Shown one piece after another: positions 9,343 to 20,944 of a DNA stretch of 64,000 nucleotides. The notes under the pieces were generated by a model. That model was not told the DNA's origin and ran no database searches. It was given only the letters and a program-made list of their open reading frames with translations. The stretch comes from Enterococcus lemanii (GTDB taxonomy: Bacteria; Bacillota; Bacilli; Lactobacillales; Enterococcaceae), in NCBI RefSeq assembly GCF_016909125.1, contig NZ_JAFBFD010000001.1, positions 62,001 to 126,000 on the forward strand. Reading direction: 5' to 3'. Position 1 is the first letter of the stretch. Each line of letters begins with the position of its first letter. A program made the translations under genes and the position numbers.

Positions 9343-10596
9343 TTAACCTTCTTTCACTTGAAAATACTTTTTGAAACGTTCATGGTAATTATAAAAAGCA
9401 CGTTTCATTAATAAGTATCGGCGAAGGGATTTATCCTTTGTATAAAAAAGTGTCGTCCCAACTTTGCCAGCATCCAGTAGTGCGATGCCTCTTTTTTTAT
9501 CATCATTCTCTTTTGCGTATTTCAAAAAGATTTTCTTAGGAACTCCTAACCATATTTTCGAGTCCTGTGTTTCTTTTTTCCCATAAATTGTTTGAACAAA
9601 AGGTTTATGGAAAACTAAATCATTGGTGATTGCTTCTGCTAAATTTAGACCATTTAATGTTAAGAAATAACTACTTCGACCTTGTCGTAAATTAATTTCA
9701 AAAAGTTTATACTGACCATCACGTACATCGTATTTCATATCGAAGTTCGCAAAACCAACATAGCGAATGTCTTTTAAAAACTTTTCCATTAACTGATAAA
9801 GAGCAGGATTTTCATCGGGTAAAATCACAACATAATTCCCAACCGAACCAGGAGTTGGATCTTCTAATAAAGGATGTCCTAGCCCCATCATGCGAACTTG
9901 GTGATTCTGGTCTACATACGCGTTTAACACACGCATGTAGCTATCATCGCCAGGGATAAAATCCTGAGCAATCATTTCACTTTGATAGCCAGCTTCATAA
10001 ATTTTTTGAATAACTTCTTCAAACTCAGCGCGTTCTTGAATAACATACGCCTTTTTTCGTCCTTCAAATTCAATTGAAAGCCACTCAACGCTATTAGCTG
10101 GTTTTAAAGCAATGGGAAATGAAAACGGCAATTCTCCGACAAATTTCCCATTTACTAAAGACGTTTGACTAATAATCAATGTTTCAGGATACGGCAGGTC
10201 ATATTGATCACAAGTTTCATAAAATGCGACTTTGTTTACTAATTGCTTAAATAAAGAAAAATCATTGGCAATAAAAGTATAATAAGGTGCTAAGATTTCT
10301 TTATTTTTTGATAATAATTCTGCATAGCCATCGCCACAAGGAATTAATAAATATTTAACTTTAGGATCTTGATAAACTGATTTAGCTAACTGAACTAAAG
10401 TATCAGTAAAGACTGGGTCTTGCGAAAAGCCTGAAATGGTGTGCACAGTCACAATCTTGCTATATTTTGTTGGTGCTAAAATATGGTCTGCATAGGCAAC
10501 ACTTTGAATGCCATATGCTTCATGAAAAGCCTTTGCCATTCCATAAACATTCATATCACTACCTAATAAAATAGGGATAAATTTCTTTTGTTCCAT
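9343..10596 (-). CDS. aslfm: D-aspartate ligase, ATP-grasp family (Aslfm type)
   Basis: A 417-residue ATP-grasp carboxylate-amine ligase. The N-terminal pre-ATP-grasp domain begins with [20 protein letters not shown]. The ATP-grasp core follows, with ALKPANS near residue 150 and the metal-binding [10 protein letters not shown] near 300. The best match I know is Aslfm of Enterococcus faecium, which attaches the beta-carboxyl of D-Asp to the Lys side chain of UDP-MurNAc-pentapeptide and so builds the D-Asx cross-bridge. The adjacent racemase supports this strongly. The enzyme acts in the cytoplasm. No Fem-type transferase gene is nearby. Initiation is at the ATG at 10596, after AAGAGAG. The substrate is inferred rather than proved from the sequence. 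Confidence 0.85.
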   Translation of the reverse strand: MEQKKFIPILLGSDMNVYGMAKAFHEAYGIQSVAYADHILAPTKYSKIVTVHTISGFSQDPVFTDTLVQLAKSVYQDPKVKYLLIPCGDGYAELLSKNKEILAPYYTFIANDFSLFKQLVNKVAFYETCDQYDLPYPETLIISQTSLVNGKFVGELPFSFPIALKPANSVEWLSIEFEGRKKAYVIQERAEFEEVIQKIYEAGYQSEMIAQDFIPGDDSYMRVLNAYVDQNHQVRMMGLGHPLLEDPTPGSVGNYVVILPDENPALYQLMEKFLKDIRYVGFANFDMKYDVRDGQYKLFEINLRQGRSSYFLTLNGLNLAEAITNDLVFHKPFVQTIYGKKETQDSKIWLGVPKKIFLKYAKENDDKKRGIALLDAGKVGTTLFYTKDKSLRRYLLMKRAFYNYHERFKKYFQVKEG

Positions 10597-10700
10597 GTAA
10601 ATACACTCTCTTTTTCACGATTTTTCAATAAAAATATCTTACCACAAACAAATATGGGTGCATAGTGTTCCATGATAAAACGCAAAGAAATCTTACTTTA

Positions 10701-11636
10701 TCATTTCATACTCTCCCGTAATTTATCGGCAAATTCGTTAATTTTCCGAATTCGGTGGTTAATACCGGATTTTGAAATGGCACCAGAAGGAATCATTTCA
10801 CCTAGTTCCTTCAAGCTAACTTCTGGATTTTCTAACCTTAACTCTGCAATTTCTTGTAATTTATCTGGTAATGCAGACAACCCCACTCGATTTTCGATAA
10901 ATTGAATATTTTCAATCTGTCTGGAAGCCGCGTCAATCGTTTTGTTCATATTGGCATTTTCACAGTTTACAATGCGATTGACTGAATTGCGCATGTCTCG
11001 TACAATTCGAACGTCTTCAAATTTTAACATTGAATTGGTTGCTCCAATTAATGTTAAAAAATCAGCAATTTGCTCGGCCCCTTTTAAATAAGAGATATAG
11101 CCATTTCTTCGTTCTAAGGTTCGTGCATTTAAATTATAATAATTTAGCATATCACAAATATCTTGATTATGTTCTTCATAAGTTGAGTAAATTTCTAAAT
11201 GGTAACGGCTTGTTTCAGGGTTATTCACGGAACCCGTTGCCATAAACGCCCCTCTTAAATACGAACGCATCTTTTGAACGTTCCCCATAATTTCATCTGA
11301 AACATGACTATGAACCATCATACCTTCTAATATTCCTAAATCATCTAAGACTTCTCTTGTTTCTTGTTTTAATCGAACAATATAGACATTATTTTTCTTT
11401 AGTTTCATTTTTCGTCGAACAAGCAATTCACTTCTAACCTGATAATGATCCTTTAATAAAGAATAAATTCGACGAGCAATCGCTGCATTTTCTGTTTGTA
11501 CGTTTAATACGAGTTGTTGATTTGTAATACTAACAGAACCATTCATACGAATTAAAGCGGCTAATTCGGCTTTCGCGTGTTCACGATGCACCTCTAAAGT
11601 GGTCAGTTCTTTTTTTACTTCTGCCGCAAAAGACAT
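10701..11636 (-). CDS. whiA: DNA-binding protein WhiA
   Basis: A 311-residue WhiA protein: an N-terminal LAGLIDADG-homing-endonuclease-like fold without nuclease residues, then a C-terminal helix-turn-helix (about 225-300, ending [27 protein letters not shown]). In Firmicutes WhiA is nucleoid-associated and affects cell division and chromosome segregation. It is the third gene of rapZ-yvcK-whiA, 18 nt after the yvcK stop. The ATG at 11636 follows AAAGGAAGTG. Length is typical. Confidence 0.96.
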   Translation of the reverse strand: MSFAAEVKKELTTLEVHREHAKAELAALIRMNGSVSITNQQLVLNVQTENAAIARRIYSLLKDHYQVRSELLVRRKMKLKKNNVYIVRLKQETREVLDDLGILEGMMVHSHVSDEIMGNVQKMRSYLRGAFMATGSVNNPETSRYHLEIYSTYEEHNQDICDMLNYYNLNARTLERRNGYISYLKGAEQIADFLTLIGATNSMLKFEDVRIVRDMRNSVNRIVNCENANMNKTIDAASRQIENIQFIENRVGLSALPDKLQEIAELRLENPEVSLKELGEMIPSGAISKSGINHRIRKINEFADKLRESMK

Positions 11637-11654
11637 TTCATCACTTCCTTTAAA

Positions 11655-12656
11655 TCATCCTTTTGCACTAGATACTAGGCGTAGCAACTCTTCAATCACT
11701 TTATCGCCATCATGGAAGACGCCACCGTCTCTTAATTCAAGGAAATCCGTCGAAATAACGCGGCACCCCTCGTCTCTTAACCCTTGAAAATCATGCGCAA
11801 CTTGAACTAAATATTCATCATAAACTTCAAAATCCATGTATCCTTCAGGAACTTTTTCTGTATTTACCAAAACGGTATCAATTACTTTTTTGTTCAAATG
11901 TTGATGCAATACTCGAACATGATCCGTATCTGTAAAGTGCTCAGTTTCCCCTTTTTGCGTCATAATATTGCAGACATAAGCGATTTCAGCTTTTGTTTCG
12001 GCTAGTGCTTCACCAATTTCAGGAATCATTAAATTTGGTAAGATACTCGTAAACAAGCTACCTGGTCCAAGCACAATTAAATCCGCTTCTAATATTGAGG
12101 AGACTACTTTACGAGAAGCTTTTGGCGGACAACCATTTTTTTGGCTCGTCACGTAGACACGGTCAATCGTTTTGCGAGCGGCAGCAATTTTAGATTCGCC
12201 CGATATGCTCGTCCCGTCTTTAAACACCGCATGTAGTACAAGTGGTTCATCACTTGATGGGTAAACATTGCCATTCACGTGCATCATCTTCGTTAATAAT
12301 TGAATGGCCTCGTACGTACTTTCACGCATTTCAGCCATTGCAGCAATAATTAAATTTCCTAAAGCATGGTTAGCTAAAAACTTATCTTCTTTTTTAAAAC
12401 GATATTGAAAGATATCCGAATAAAATTTAGGCATATCTGATAATGCCACCAAAACATTACGTAAATCACCAGGTGGAGCGATAGTCGTTAGAGACTCTCG
12501 CAGCTCACCGCTACTGCCACCATCATCGGCTACCGTTACAATTGCTGTAATATCTACCCCTTCATGGCGCAAGCTTTTAAGAAGAACAGGCAAACCGGTG
12601 CCACCACCAATTACAACAATTTTAGGCTTTCTAATCCGGTAGGTTTTCATTTTCAT
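11655..12656 (-). CDS. yvcK: YvcK/GlmR family gluconeogenesis and cell-wall regulator
   Basis: A 333-residue member of the CofD-like family. It starts with the UDP-sugar/NAD binding loop [15 protein letters not shown], followed by [13 protein letters not shown]. YvcK (GlmR) binds UDP-GlcNAc and stimulates GlmS in Bacillus, which links it to the glmM operon 5 kb away. The ATG overlaps the rapZ stop by 4 nt (ATGA). A second ATG two codons downstream (12650) is an equally possible start, and no strong ribosome binding site decides between them, consistent with coupling to rapZ. Confidence 0.95.
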   Translation of the reverse strand: MKMKTYRIRKPKIVVIGGGTGLPVLLKSLRHEGVDITAIVTVADDGGSSGELRESLTTIAPPGDLRNVLVALSDMPKFYSDIFQYRFKKEDKFLANHALGNLIIAAMAEMRESTYEAIQLLTKMMHVNGNVYPSSDEPLVLHAVFKDGTSISGESKIAAARKTIDRVYVTSQKNGCPPKASRKVVSSILEADLIVLGPGSLFTSILPNLMIPEIGEALAETKAEIAYVCNIMTQKGETEHFTDTDHVRVLHQHLNKKVIDTVLVNTEKVPEGYMDFEVYDEYLVQVAHDFQGLRDEGCRVISTDFLELRDGGVFHDGDKVIEELLRLVSSAKG

Positions 12657-13537
12657 GAGCGATTAACCGTCTCTTTCCGCTTGTCTTTGTCGCGATGGGT
12701 GGTATTCACTTTGTATTTTTGTGCTAAAGACTCTTCAATCCTTTTTGTTAAAGCAACCGAGCGGTGTTGTCCACCTGTACAACCAATCGCCACGGTCAAA
12801 CTACTTTTACCTTCTTTAATGTAACCAGGCATAATGCTAAGTAATAAATCATTAAATTTTTGATAAAAACTTTCTGTTTCGGGAAAACTCATCACATAAT
12901 CATAGACTGGTTGATCTAAGCCGGTTTGAGGACGCAATTCTCCAATATAATGTGGGTTTGGTAAAAAACGTACGTCCATGACAATATCTGCATCAATCGG
13001 CAAACCATATTTAAATCCAAAGGAAACCATTTCAATACGAAAGCCGGTTTCTTTGGACGAACGAAATTCTTGATTAATTTGTTCTCTTAGTTGTCTTGGT
13101 GTTAAATTTGTTGTATCAATCACGATTGAGGCACGTGTTTTTAGTTCTGCTAAAATACCTCTTTCTTTGCGAATTCCTTCGGTTACTAAACCATCCATTG
13201 CCAATGGGTGCGTTCTTCTTGTTTCTTTGTAACGTGAGACCAATTCACTGTCTGATGCTTCTAAAAATAAAAGACGAGTATCAATAAAAGCTGTATTTTC
13301 AATGTCTACTAACATATTTTGGATTTCTTCAAAAAATGAACGCGAACGCAAATCAACAACTAAAGCAATTTTCGTCACCTTCCCAGATTCTCTAACTAAT
13401 TCCCAAAACTTTGGTACCAAGTTAGGTGGCATATTATCAATACAAAAATAGCCCATATCCTCAAAACTTTGGATAGCAACGGTTTTTCCTGCGCCGCTCA
13501 TTCCAGTGATGATGACTAATTCTAAACTTTCAGCCAT
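12653..13537 (-). CDS. rapZ: RNase adapter / nucleotide-binding protein RapZ
   Basis: A 294-residue RapZ (YvcJ) protein. The P-loop reads [18 protein letters not shown] near the N terminus. The C-terminal domain includes [11 protein letters not shown]. In E. coli RapZ directs RNase E to the sRNA GlmZ and senses glucosamine 6-phosphate; in Gram-positives it is a GTP/ATP-binding protein of less certain role. I chose the ATG at 13537 because AAGGAG lies 8 nt upstream. A GTG at 13546 is in frame but overlaps that ribosome binding site. It is the first gene of rapZ-yvcK-whiA. Confidence 0.95.
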   Translation of the reverse strand: MAESLELVIITGMSGAGKTVAIQSFEDMGYFCIDNMPPNLVPKFWELVRESGKVTKIALVVDLRSRSFFEEIQNMLVDIENTAFIDTRLLFLEASDSELVSRYKETRRTHPLAMDGLVTEGIRKERGILAELKTRASIVIDTTNLTPRQLREQINQEFRSSKETGFRIEMVSFGFKYGLPIDADIVMDVRFLPNPHYIGELRPQTGLDQPVYDYVMSFPETESFYQKFNDLLLSIMPGYIKEGKSSLTVAIGCTGGQHRSVALTKRIEESLAQKYKVNTTHRDKDKRKETVNRS

Positions 13538-13634
13538 TGTTATCACTCCTTCTTAATCAATTAAACCATTATAACATTCCAGGCGTATCATATCTAGTTT
13601 TTTTCTTTTTATTTAACAGTTTAGTAAAAAAAGA

Positions 13635-13683
13635 CCATTAAAAAGACAAAGTACGATTCGATTAAAAATCGAGGTACTTTGTC
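13635..13683 (-). terminator. Rho-independent terminator of uvrBA
   Basis: Read leftward, GACAAAGTAC (13674-13683) pairs perfectly with GTACTTTGTC (13645-13654), with further CGATT/AATCG pairing inside, then a TTTTTAA tract. It lies 40 nt after the uvrA stop. Confidence 0.9.
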
Positions 13684-13724
13684 CACAGTCTGAGTGACAG
13701 TAATTATGGTAACTTTTTTTCTTT

Positions 13725-16550
13725 TTAGGATGGATGTAATACTTTTTTTAAATATTGCCCCGTATAACTTTCTTTTACTGCGGCAATTTCTTCTGGTGTA
13801 CCCGTTGCTATAATCATCCCACCTCCGTCACCACCTTCAGGGCCAATATCAATGAGGTGGTCGGCGGTTTTAATGACATCCAAATTATGTTCAATAACCA
13901 AAACAGTATTTCCTTGATCAACAAAACGTTCAAGCACCGTTAATAACTTCGCAATATCTTCTGAATGAAGGCCTGTTGTTGGTTCATCCAAAATATAAAG
14001 ACTTTTTCCGTGCGATTTTTTATGTAGTTCACTGGCAAGCTTCATTCGTTGTGCTTCTCCACCTGACAAAGTCGTCGCTGGTTGCCCTAAAGTAACATAC
14101 CCCAAACCTACATCAACAATCGTTTGCAGTTTTCTTTGGATTTTAGGGATTGCTTTAAAGAACTCAACGGCATCCTCAACAGTTAAAGCTAAAATCTCAG
14201 CAATATCTTTGCCCTTATAACGAACTTCTAAAGTTTCAGAATTATATCGTTTTCCTTGGCAAACTTCACAAGGAACATAGACATCTGGCAGAAAATGCAT
14301 TTCTATTTTAATGATTCCGTCGCCCTTACATGCCTCACAACGGCCGCCTTTTACGTTAAAGCTAAAACGCCCTTTTTTATACCCTCGTACTTTTGCCTCA
14401 TTTGTTGAAGCAAATAAATCACGGATATCATCAAAAACACTCGTATAAGTAGCGGGGTTACTTCGTGGGGTGCGTCCAATTGGGCTTTGATCAATATCAA
14501 TTAAGCGCTCAATCTGTTTGTAGCCCGTTATTTTTTTAAATTTACCTGGCTTAGCAGAATTTCGATTCATCTTTTGAGCCAATGCCTTTTTTAAAATACC
14601 ATTCACTAAGGTTGATTTCCCTGATCCAGAAACCCCAGTCACTGCAATGAAGGTTCCTAACGGAAATTCAACTGAGAGGTTCTTCAAATTATTTTCAGCT
14701 GCGCCAGTAATTTTAATGGCTTGTCCGTTGCCACTACGTCGTTTTTCCGGGATCGGGATTTTTCTTTTGCCCGATAAATATTGCCCGGTTATCGAATTGG
14801 GATTTTTCGCCACGTCTTCTGGTGTACCCGCTGCAACGATTTCACCGCCCGCATGTCCAGCTCCTGGCCCAATATCAATCAAATAATCGGCCGCACGCAT
14901 CGTATCTTCATCATGCTCCACAACAATCAACGTGTTGCCTAGGTCACGCATTTTTTGCAATGATTGAATCAAGCGGTCATTGTCTCTTTGGTGTAGCCCG
15001 ATGGAAGGCTCGTCTAAAATATATAAAACTCCCGACAGATTTGAACCAATTTGCGTTGCTAAACGAATTCGTTGTGCCTCCCCTCCCGATAAACTTCCTG
15101 AAGAACGACTCAATGTTAGATAGTCCAAGCCAACGTTTTGTAAAAAAGATAAACGGTCATGAATCTCCTTGATAATTGGGCGTGCAATTGCTGTTTCTTG
15201 CTCCGTTAATGTTAGATTCGTTATAAAATCTAACACGTGCTCAATTGATTTTGCACTAATTGCTCCTATGTGTGCCTGGTTAACTTTAACACTAAGCGCT
15301 TGTGGATTTAAACGATAACCTTGGCATGAGTGACAAGTCAATTCAGTCATATACAAACGCATTTGTTCACGTGTAAAATCGCTATTTGTTTCATGATAGC
15401 GGCGTTTAATATTCGTCATAACGCCTTCAAAAGGAACTTCTACATCACGGACGCCACCAAAATCATTCTCATAATGAAAATGGAACGTCTCCCCATTTGA
15501 GCCGTATAAAATGATTTCTTTTTGTTCTTCTGGTAAATCTTCATAGGGGGTATCCATATCAATATTAAATTCTTGGCATGCTTGTTCTAGCATCTGTGGG
15601 TAATATTGTGAGCTAATTGGGTTCCAAGGCACAATCGCTCCTTCTCTTAACGTCTTTCCTTGGTCTGGAACAACTAAATCAATATCAACTTCTAATTTTA
15701 TTCCCAAACCATCACATTCAGAACAAGCACCAAATGGGGCATTAAACGAAAATAGACGCGGTTCAAGTTCGCCAACTGTAAAACCACAGTAAGGACATGC
15801 ATAATGCTCGCTAAATAAGAGTTCTTCTTGCCCAATTACATCAACTAGGGCATAGCCATTTGCTAGTCGTAGTGCACTTTCTAACGAATCAAATAACCTT
15901 GAGCGAATACCTTCTTTAATCACGATTCGATCCACAACAATCCCGATATCGTGCTTTTTATTCTTATCTAACTCAGGAACCTCACTAATGTCAAACAATT
16001 CTCCGTCAACACGAACACGTACATACCCTTCTTTTTGAACCATTTCAAAAATCTTTTTATGTTGCCCTTTTTTTTGTTTAACAAGCGGTGCTAAAATTTG
16101 GATGCGGCTCTTATCGGGTAATGCTAAGACTTGATTGACCATTTGTTCTACTGTTTGACTGGATATTTCAATCCCATCATTCGGGCAAATCGGATGACCA
16201 ACACGTGCGTATAACAATCGTAGATAATCGTTAATTTCAGTCACCGTTCCAACTGTTGAACGCGGGTTTTTACTTGTTGTTTTTTGATCAATTGAAATAG
16301 CGGGACTTAGACCGTCAATACTATCAACATCCGGTTTCTCCATTTGGCCTAAAAATTGACGAGCATATGCAGATAGGCTTTCGACATAACGTCTTTGCCC
16401 TTCTGCATATAAGGTGTCAAAAGCTAAAGAACTTTTTCCAGAACCCGAAAGCCCTGTAACTACAACTAACTGATCACGAGGAATGGTAACATCTATATCT
16501 TTTAAATTATGTGCACGCGCTCCACGAATAACTATTTTATCATTTGCCAT
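13725..16550 (-). CDS. uvrA: Excinuclease ABC subunit A
   Basis: A 941-residue DNA damage sensor of nucleotide excision repair. It has two ABC ATPase modules. The first Walker A is [13 protein letters not shown] near residue 33, and the second is [10 protein letters not shown] near 640. Each has an ABC signature ([15 protein letters not shown] and [15 protein letters not shown]). Two zinc fingers are visible: CPYC...CSEC near 255 and CEAC...CEVC near 740. It forms UvrA2B complexes that scan DNA for bulky lesions. It lies 14 nt after uvrB in one operon. The ATG at 16550 follows GGGAG. Confidence 0.98.
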   Translation of the reverse strand: MANDKIVIRGARAHNLKDIDVTIPRDQLVVVTGLSGSGKSSLAFDTLYAEGQRRYVESLSAYARQFLGQMEKPDVDSIDGLSPAISIDQKTTSKNPRSTVGTVTEINDYLRLLYARVGHPICPNDGIEISSQTVEQMVNQVLALPDKSRIQILAPLVKQKKGQHKKIFEMVQKEGYVRVRVDGELFDISEVPELDKNKKHDIGIVVDRIVIKEGIRSRLFDSLESALRLANGYALVDVIGQEELLFSEHYACPYCGFTVGELEPRLFSFNAPFGACSECDGLGIKLEVDIDLVVPDQGKTLREGAIVPWNPISSQYYPQMLEQACQEFNIDMDTPYEDLPEEQKEIILYGSNGETFHFHYENDFGGVRDVEVPFEGVMTNIKRRYHETNSDFTREQMRLYMTELTCHSCQGYRLNPQALSVKVNQAHIGAISAKSIEHVLDFITNLTLTEQETAIARPIIKEIHDRLSFLQNVGLDYLTLSRSSGSLSGGEAQRIRLATQIGSNLSGVLYILDEPSIGLHQRDNDRLIQSLQKMRDLGNTLIVVEHDEDTMRAADYLIDIGPGAGHAGGEIVAAGTPEDVAKNPNSITGQYLSGKRKIPIPEKRRSGNGQAIKITGAAENNLKNLSVEFPLGTFIAVTGVSGSGKSTLVNGILKKALAQKMNRNSAKPGKFKKITGYKQIERLIDIDQSPIGRTPRSNPATYTSVFDDIRDLFASTNEAKVRGYKKGRFSFNVKGGRCEACKGDGIIKIEMHFLPDVYVPCEVCQGKRYNSETLEVRYKGKDIAEILALTVEDAVEFFKAIPKIQRKLQTIVDVGLGYVTLGQPATTLSGGEAQRMKLASELHKKSHGKSLYILDEPTTGLHSEDIAKLLTVLERFVDQGNTVLVIEHNLDVIKTADHLIDIGPEGGDGGGMIIATGTPEEIAAVKESYTGQYLKKVLHPS

Positions 16551-16564
16551 GCTATTACTCCCTT

Positions 16565-18553
16565 TTATTTTGCCTTTAATTCTAATACAGTGTCACGCAA
16601 GGTTGCTGCTTTTTCAAAATCAAGCGCCTTAGCTGCTGCGCGCATTTCTGCTTCTAATTTTAAAATAAATAATTCTTTCTCAGCTTTTGTCAACTGATTA
16701 TAATCTGTTCCAACATATTCTTCTGAGTCTTCCGCCACTTTAGAGATTTTTATCAAATCACGAATCTCTTTGATAATTGTTTTTGGAACAATTCCGTGTT
16801 CTTGATTATATGCTTCTTGTATTCCTCGACGACGAGCGGTTTCATTCATTGCTCGTTCCATTGAATCCGTGATACGATCGGCGTACATAATGACTTTCCC
16901 TTTTGAATTTCGAGCTGCTCGCCCAATTGTTTGGACTAATGAACGCTCACTTCTTAAAAAGCCTTCTTTATCTGCGTCTAAAATCGCAACCAGGGACACT
17001 TCGGGAACATCTAATCCTTCACGCAGCAAATTAATGCCAATCAAAACATCAAATTCACCTAAACGCAAATCGCGAATAATTTCCGTCCGCTCCAAAGTCT
17101 TAATATCGCTATGCAGGTATTTGACTTTGATTCCTAACTCTTTTAAATAATCGGTTAAATCTTCAGACATTTTCTTTGTCAGTGTCGTAATAAAAACTCG
17201 TTCATTTTTTTCAACACAATCATTAATTTCACCAACCAAGTCATCAATTTGTCCCATAATTGGTCGGACTTCGATAATCGGATCTAACAAACCTGTCGGA
17301 CGAATGATTTGTTGAATCACGCGGTCGGTTTGTTCATATTCATATGGACCTGGCGTGGCAGAAACATAAATAATTTGATGCACATGTTGTTCAAATTCAG
17401 CCAATTGTAATGGACGGTTGTCTAGAGCAGACGGCAAGCGAAAACCATAATCGACTAACATTTGCTTTCTAGCACGGTCACCGTTGTACATCCCGCGAAT
17501 TTGCGGCATCGTCACGTGCGATTCATCAATGACAATTAAGAAATCTTCTGGAAAGAAGTCGATTAACGTATAGGGTGGCTCGCCTTCTTTTCGACCATCT
17601 AAATGACGCGAGTAGTTTTCAATACCTGAAGTGTAGCCCATCTCACGCATCATTTCGATATCATAGTTTGTTCTTTGCTCCAGTCGTTGCGCCTCTAATA
17701 GTTGCTCATTTTCTCTTAAAATACTTAAACGCCATTCTAATTCTGCTTGAATAGCCGTGATGGCTGTTTCCAAATGTTCTTCATCCGTTACAAAGTGTGT
17801 GGCTGGGAAAATCGAGACATGATCGACTTCACTCATCGCTTCTCCTGTCAAAGCATTCACTTCACGAATTCGATCAATTTCATCGCCGAAAAACTCAACA
17901 CGCAAAGCACGTTCATCTCTGGAAGCCGGAAAAATTTCCACAACGTCCCCACGGACACGAAATCGCCCCCGCTGAAAATCAATATCATTGCGTTCAAATT
18001 GAATTTCAATTAGCGCTTTTAAGACTTGGTCGCGGGAAATCTCCATCCCTGTCCTTAAAGAAACGACTTGTTTTTGATATTCCATTGGCGACCCTAACCC
18101 AAAAATACAAGAAACAGAAGCCACCACAATCACATCGTTTCTTTCTAACAAAGCAGAGGTGGCTGAGTGGCGTAATTTATCTATTTCATCATTAATACTT
18201 GAATCTTTTTCAATATAAGTATCACTCGATGGTACATAAGCTTCTGGTTGGTAATAATCATAATAACTAACAAAATACTCGACCGCATTTTCTGGAAAAA
18301 ACTCTTTGAACTCGCTATACAATTGACCGGCCAAAGTTTTATTGTGCGCCATAATCAGTGTCGGCTTATTTACTTGCTGAATAACATTTGAAATGGTATA
18401 CGTCTTACCGGTTCCAGTTGCTCCAAGTAAAATTTGTGCTTTTTCTTTATTTTGAACACCAGCTACGAGTTCTGCGATTGCTTGTGGTTGATCACCAGCT
18501 GGTTGATACTTTGATTTTAGTTGAAATTGACGAGAGATATCTTTTTCTATCAT
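16565..18553 (-). CDS. uvrB: Excinuclease ABC subunit B
   Basis: A 662-residue helicase-like damage verification subunit. Walker A is [14 protein letters not shown]. The beta-hairpin is [13 protein letters not shown]. Motif II is [11 protein letters not shown], and motif VI lies in the region [11 protein letters not shown]-terminal UVR domain (about 625-660) binds UvrC. I chose the ATG at 18553, six nt after GTGGGG; a GTG at 18565 would lie inside that ribosome binding site. It is first in the uvrB-uvrA operon, and a LexA-type box sits between its -35 and -10. Confidence 0.97.
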   Translation of the reverse strand: MIEKDISRQFQLKSKYQPAGDQPQAIAELVAGVQNKEKAQILLGATGTGKTYTISNVIQQVNKPTLIMAHNKTLAGQLYSEFKEFFPENAVEYFVSYYDYYQPEAYVPSSDTYIEKDSSINDEIDKLRHSATSALLERNDVIVVASVSCIFGLGSPMEYQKQVVSLRTGMEISRDQVLKALIEIQFERNDIDFQRGRFRVRGDVVEIFPASRDERALRVEFFGDEIDRIREVNALTGEAMSEVDHVSIFPATHFVTDEEHLETAITAIQAELEWRLSILRENEQLLEAQRLEQRTNYDIEMMREMGYTSGIENYSRHLDGRKEGEPPYTLIDFFPEDFLIVIDESHVTMPQIRGMYNGDRARKQMLVDYGFRLPSALDNRPLQLAEFEQHVHQIIYVSATPGPYEYEQTDRVIQQIIRPTGLLDPIIEVRPIMGQIDDLVGEINDCVEKNERVFITTLTKKMSEDLTDYLKELGIKVKYLHSDIKTLERTEIIRDLRLGEFDVLIGINLLREGLDVPEVSLVAILDADKEGFLRSERSLVQTIGRAARNSKGKVIMYADRITDSMERAMNETARRRGIQEAYNQEHGIVPKTIIKEIRDLIKISKVAEDSEEYVGTDYNQLTKAEKELFILKLEAEMRAAAKALDFEKAATLRDTVLELKAK

Positions 18554-18591
18554 ATGGTTCCCCACTTTCTGTTCAGGCTTTCAACAAAACT

Positions 18592-18620
18592 ATTTTACCA
18601 CACGAACATATTTTCGTCAT
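18592..18620 (-). promoter_or_regulatory. uvrBA promoter with an embedded LexA (DinR) box
   Basis: On the minus strand: -35 ATGACG (18615-18620), 17-nt spacer, -10 TAAAAT (18592-18597) with upstream TGG. The spacer holds CGAAAATATGTTCG (18603-18616), which matches 13 of 14 positions of the Gram-positive LexA box CGAACRNRYGTTYG. A repressor bound there would block RNA polymerase, so uvrBA is very likely SOS-induced. Confidence 0.75.
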
Positions 18621-18663
18621 TTTTTACTGATTATTTTAACGGGATCTTTTAAATTTTAATTAA

Positions 18664-18680
18664 TGTTATATTTTATTACA
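18664..18680 (+). promoter_or_regulatory. GlnR/TnrA-type operator upstream of glnPQ
   Basis: TGTTATATTTTATTACA is a full match to the GlnR/TnrA consensus TGTNA-N7-TNACA. It lies about 50 bp upstream of the predicted -35 of glnP. GlnR controls glnPQ in streptococci, so nitrogen control of this transporter is likely. The regulator gene itself is not in this window. Confidence 0.65.
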
Positions 18681-18729
18681 TCGTTTGTTACGAAAACGGA
18701 GAAAATTCTCTCATAAAAAGACGATTCTC

Positions 18730-18759
18730 TTGCCTAACCTCTTTTTCATACGTTATAAT
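18730..18759 (+). promoter_or_regulatory. Predicted glnPQ promoter
   Basis: -35 TTGCCT (18730-18735), 18-nt spacer, -10 TATAAT (18754-18759). The glnP start codon is 34 nt downstream of the -10. Confidence 0.6.
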
Positions 18760-18793
18760 TCAAAAATATAGTTTATGAAGGAGGATTCATCAC

Positions 18794-20944
18794 ATGAAAA
18801 GACTTATTGCCACCCTTTCACTCTTTTCAATTTTTGTATGTGGCTTACTATTTTCCACAACCAAAGTATTGGCAGAAGATAAAATTTATCAAATCGGAAC
18901 GGACGTCACTTTCGCACCGTTTGAGTTTCAAAATGAACAAAACGAATATGTCGGAATTGACATTGATTTGTTTAACGCGATTGCTAAAAATCAAGGTTTC
19001 CAAGCAGAGTTCCGCCCATTTGGTTTCAACTCTTCCATCCAAGGTGTCCAATCAAACCAACTCGATGGCATGATTGCCGGCATGAGTATTACGGAAGAAC
19101 GAAAAAAAACGTTTGATTTTTCTGACCCTTATTTTGATAGCGGAATTCAAATGGCCGTCAAAACAGACGACGAGACTACTAAAAGTTATGCAGATTTAAA
19201 AGGAAAAACCGTTGGCGCTAAAGTTGGTACTGAAAGCGCGACGTTTTTAGAAGAAAACCAAGCTGAGTATGGCTATAAAATCAAAGTTTACGAAGATGCA
19301 ACAGGTTTATATGGCTCTTTAAAAAACGACACATTGACTGCTATTTTTGATGATTTTCCTATTTTGGGTTACGCCATCAACCAAGGCGAAGCATTTAAAT
19401 TAATTGGCCAACCTGAAAAAGGTAATTCCTATGGTTTCGCTGTTAAAAAAGGTGAAAATACTGAATTACTAACCATGTTTAACGCCGGCTTAAAAGCACT
19501 AAAAGAAAGTGGCGAATACGACAAGATCATTGATACTTATATCGTTAAAAATAACGATACGAATACACAGGATTTCAAAAAAATTACTCCTAAAAAAGAA
19601 CTTTATTTGATTGCTAGTGATTCGGCTTTTGCACCATTTGAATTCAAAAATGACCAACAAGAATATGTTGGGATTGATGTCGATCTATTAAAACGAGCGG
19701 CTGAAATGCAAGGTTTTAATGTTCAATTTAATCATATTGGTTTTTCAGGTGCCGTTCAAGCCGTCGAAAGTAATCAAGCAGATGCGATGATTGCCGGTAT
19801 GACGATTACCGAACAACGAAAACAAGCTTTCGATTTTTCTACTCCTTATTTTGATAGCGGGATTCAATTAGCTGTCAAAGAAGGAAATCGTTCAATTGAA
19901 AGTTACAAAGATTTAAAAAAGAAAAAAGTTGGTGCCAAAGTTGGAACTGAAAGTGCCGATTACCTGGAAGAACATAAAGACGAATATGGCTATACCATTA
20001 AATACTACGACGCCGCAGATCAATTATACGACGCTTTAAGAGTCGGTGCCATCGACGCTTTAATGGATGATTATCCAGTAATTGGCTATGCGATTGCCCA
20101 AGGTCAAAAAATAGAAACACCAATTGATCGTGTTTCAGGTGGACAATATGGGTTTGCTGTAAAAAAAGGACAAAATCCTGAATTAATTGAAATGTTCAAC
20201 GAAGCAATCGCTGAAATGAAACGAACTGGTGAGTATGAAGAAATTTTAGCACGCTATATTCAAGATGGGAACCCACAAGTAAAAACCGTAGACGAATCAA
20301 CTTTTTCTGGTTTACTAAAAAACAACTACAAAATTTTATTAGTTGGTCTTGGTAAAACCATGCTACTTGCACTCATTTCGTTTGCGCTAGCTTTAATTGT
20401 CGGGATTATCTTCGGCTTGATGAGTGTTTCCCCTATTAAACCTTTGCGTGTAATTGCTTCAATTTATGTCGATATCATTCGTGGAATCCCAATGATGGTC
20501 CTTGCACTTTTCATTTTCTTTGGACTTTCTGATGCAATTGGTATGACTATCCCTGATTTTACTGCAGCTATCATCACTTTAACCTTAAACGCGAGTGCTT
20601 ATATTGCTGAAATCGTGCGAGGAGGAATTAACGCTGTCCCTGCTGGGCAAATGGAAGCAGCCCGCAGTCTGGGACTTCCTTACATGCGAACAATGCAAAA
20701 AATTATTTTACCACAAGCCATTAAAATCATGATTCCTTCATTTATTAACCAATTTGTTATTTCATTGAAAGATACGACGATTATTTCTGTGATTGGTGTC
20801 GTTGAATTGTTACAAACTGGTAAAATCATCGTCGCTCGTACAATGCAAACAACACACGTTTATCTGATTATTGCGATTATGTACCTTGTCGTTATTACTG
20901 CACTAACAAAACTTGCAAAAAAATTAGAAACGAAGGTGAATTAA
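18794..20944 (+). CDS. glnP: Glutamine/glutamate ABC transporter: two substrate-binding domains fused to the permease
   Basis: A 716-residue fusion of the Lactobacillales GlnP type. Residues 1-27 are a signal sequence (ending near VLAED). Two type-F substrate-binding domains follow, at about 30-255 and 268-492. Both contain near-parallel segments such as TFAPFEF/AFAPFEF, EYVGIDIDL/EYVGIDVDL and FDFSDPYFDSGIQ/FDFSTPYFDSGIQ, so the tandem arose by duplication. Residues 510-716 are the MetI-like permease with the EAA-type loop AEIVRGGINAVPAGQMEAARSLG. Homologues in Lactococcus use the two domains to capture Gln/Asn and Gln/Glu with different affinity. The ATG follows AAGGAGGA, and a GlnR-type box lies upstream. 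Substrate is inferred from family and operator. Confidence 0.93.
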   Translation: MKRLIATLSLFSIFVCGLLFSTTKVLAEDKIYQIGTDVTFAPFEFQNEQNEYVGIDIDLFNAIAKNQGFQAEFRPFGFNSSIQGVQSNQLDGMIAGMSITEERKKTFDFSDPYFDSGIQMAVKTDDETTKSYADLKGKTVGAKVGTESATFLEENQAEYGYKIKVYEDATGLYGSLKNDTLTAIFDDFPILGYAINQGEAFKLIGQPEKGNSYGFAVKKGENTELLTMFNAGLKALKESGEYDKIIDTYIVKNNDTNTQDFKKITPKKELYLIASDSAFAPFEFKNDQQEYVGIDVDLLKRAAEMQGFNVQFNHIGFSGAVQAVESNQADAMIAGMTITEQRKQAFDFSTPYFDSGIQLAVKEGNRSIESYKDLKKKKVGAKVGTESADYLEEHKDEYGYTIKYYDAADQLYDALRVGAIDALMDDYPVIGYAIAQGQKIETPIDRVSGGQYGFAVKKGQNPELIEMFNEAIAEMKRTGEYEEILARYIQDGNPQVKTVDESTFSGLLKNNYKILLVGLGKTMLLALISFALALIVGIIFGLMSVSPIKPLRVIASIYVDIIRGIPMMVLALFIFFGLSDAIGMTIPDFTAAIITLTLNASAYIAEIVRGGINAVPAGQMEAARSLGLPYMRTMQKIILPQAIKIMIPSFINQFVISLKDTTIISVIGVVELLQTGKIIVARTMQTTHVYLIIAIMYLVVITALTKLAKKLETKVN

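Noticed and set aside
18794-20944. Two separate binding-protein genes
   Set aside because: The two binding domains and the permease are one uninterrupted frame, the known GlnP fusion, so no frameshift or extra gene is needed.
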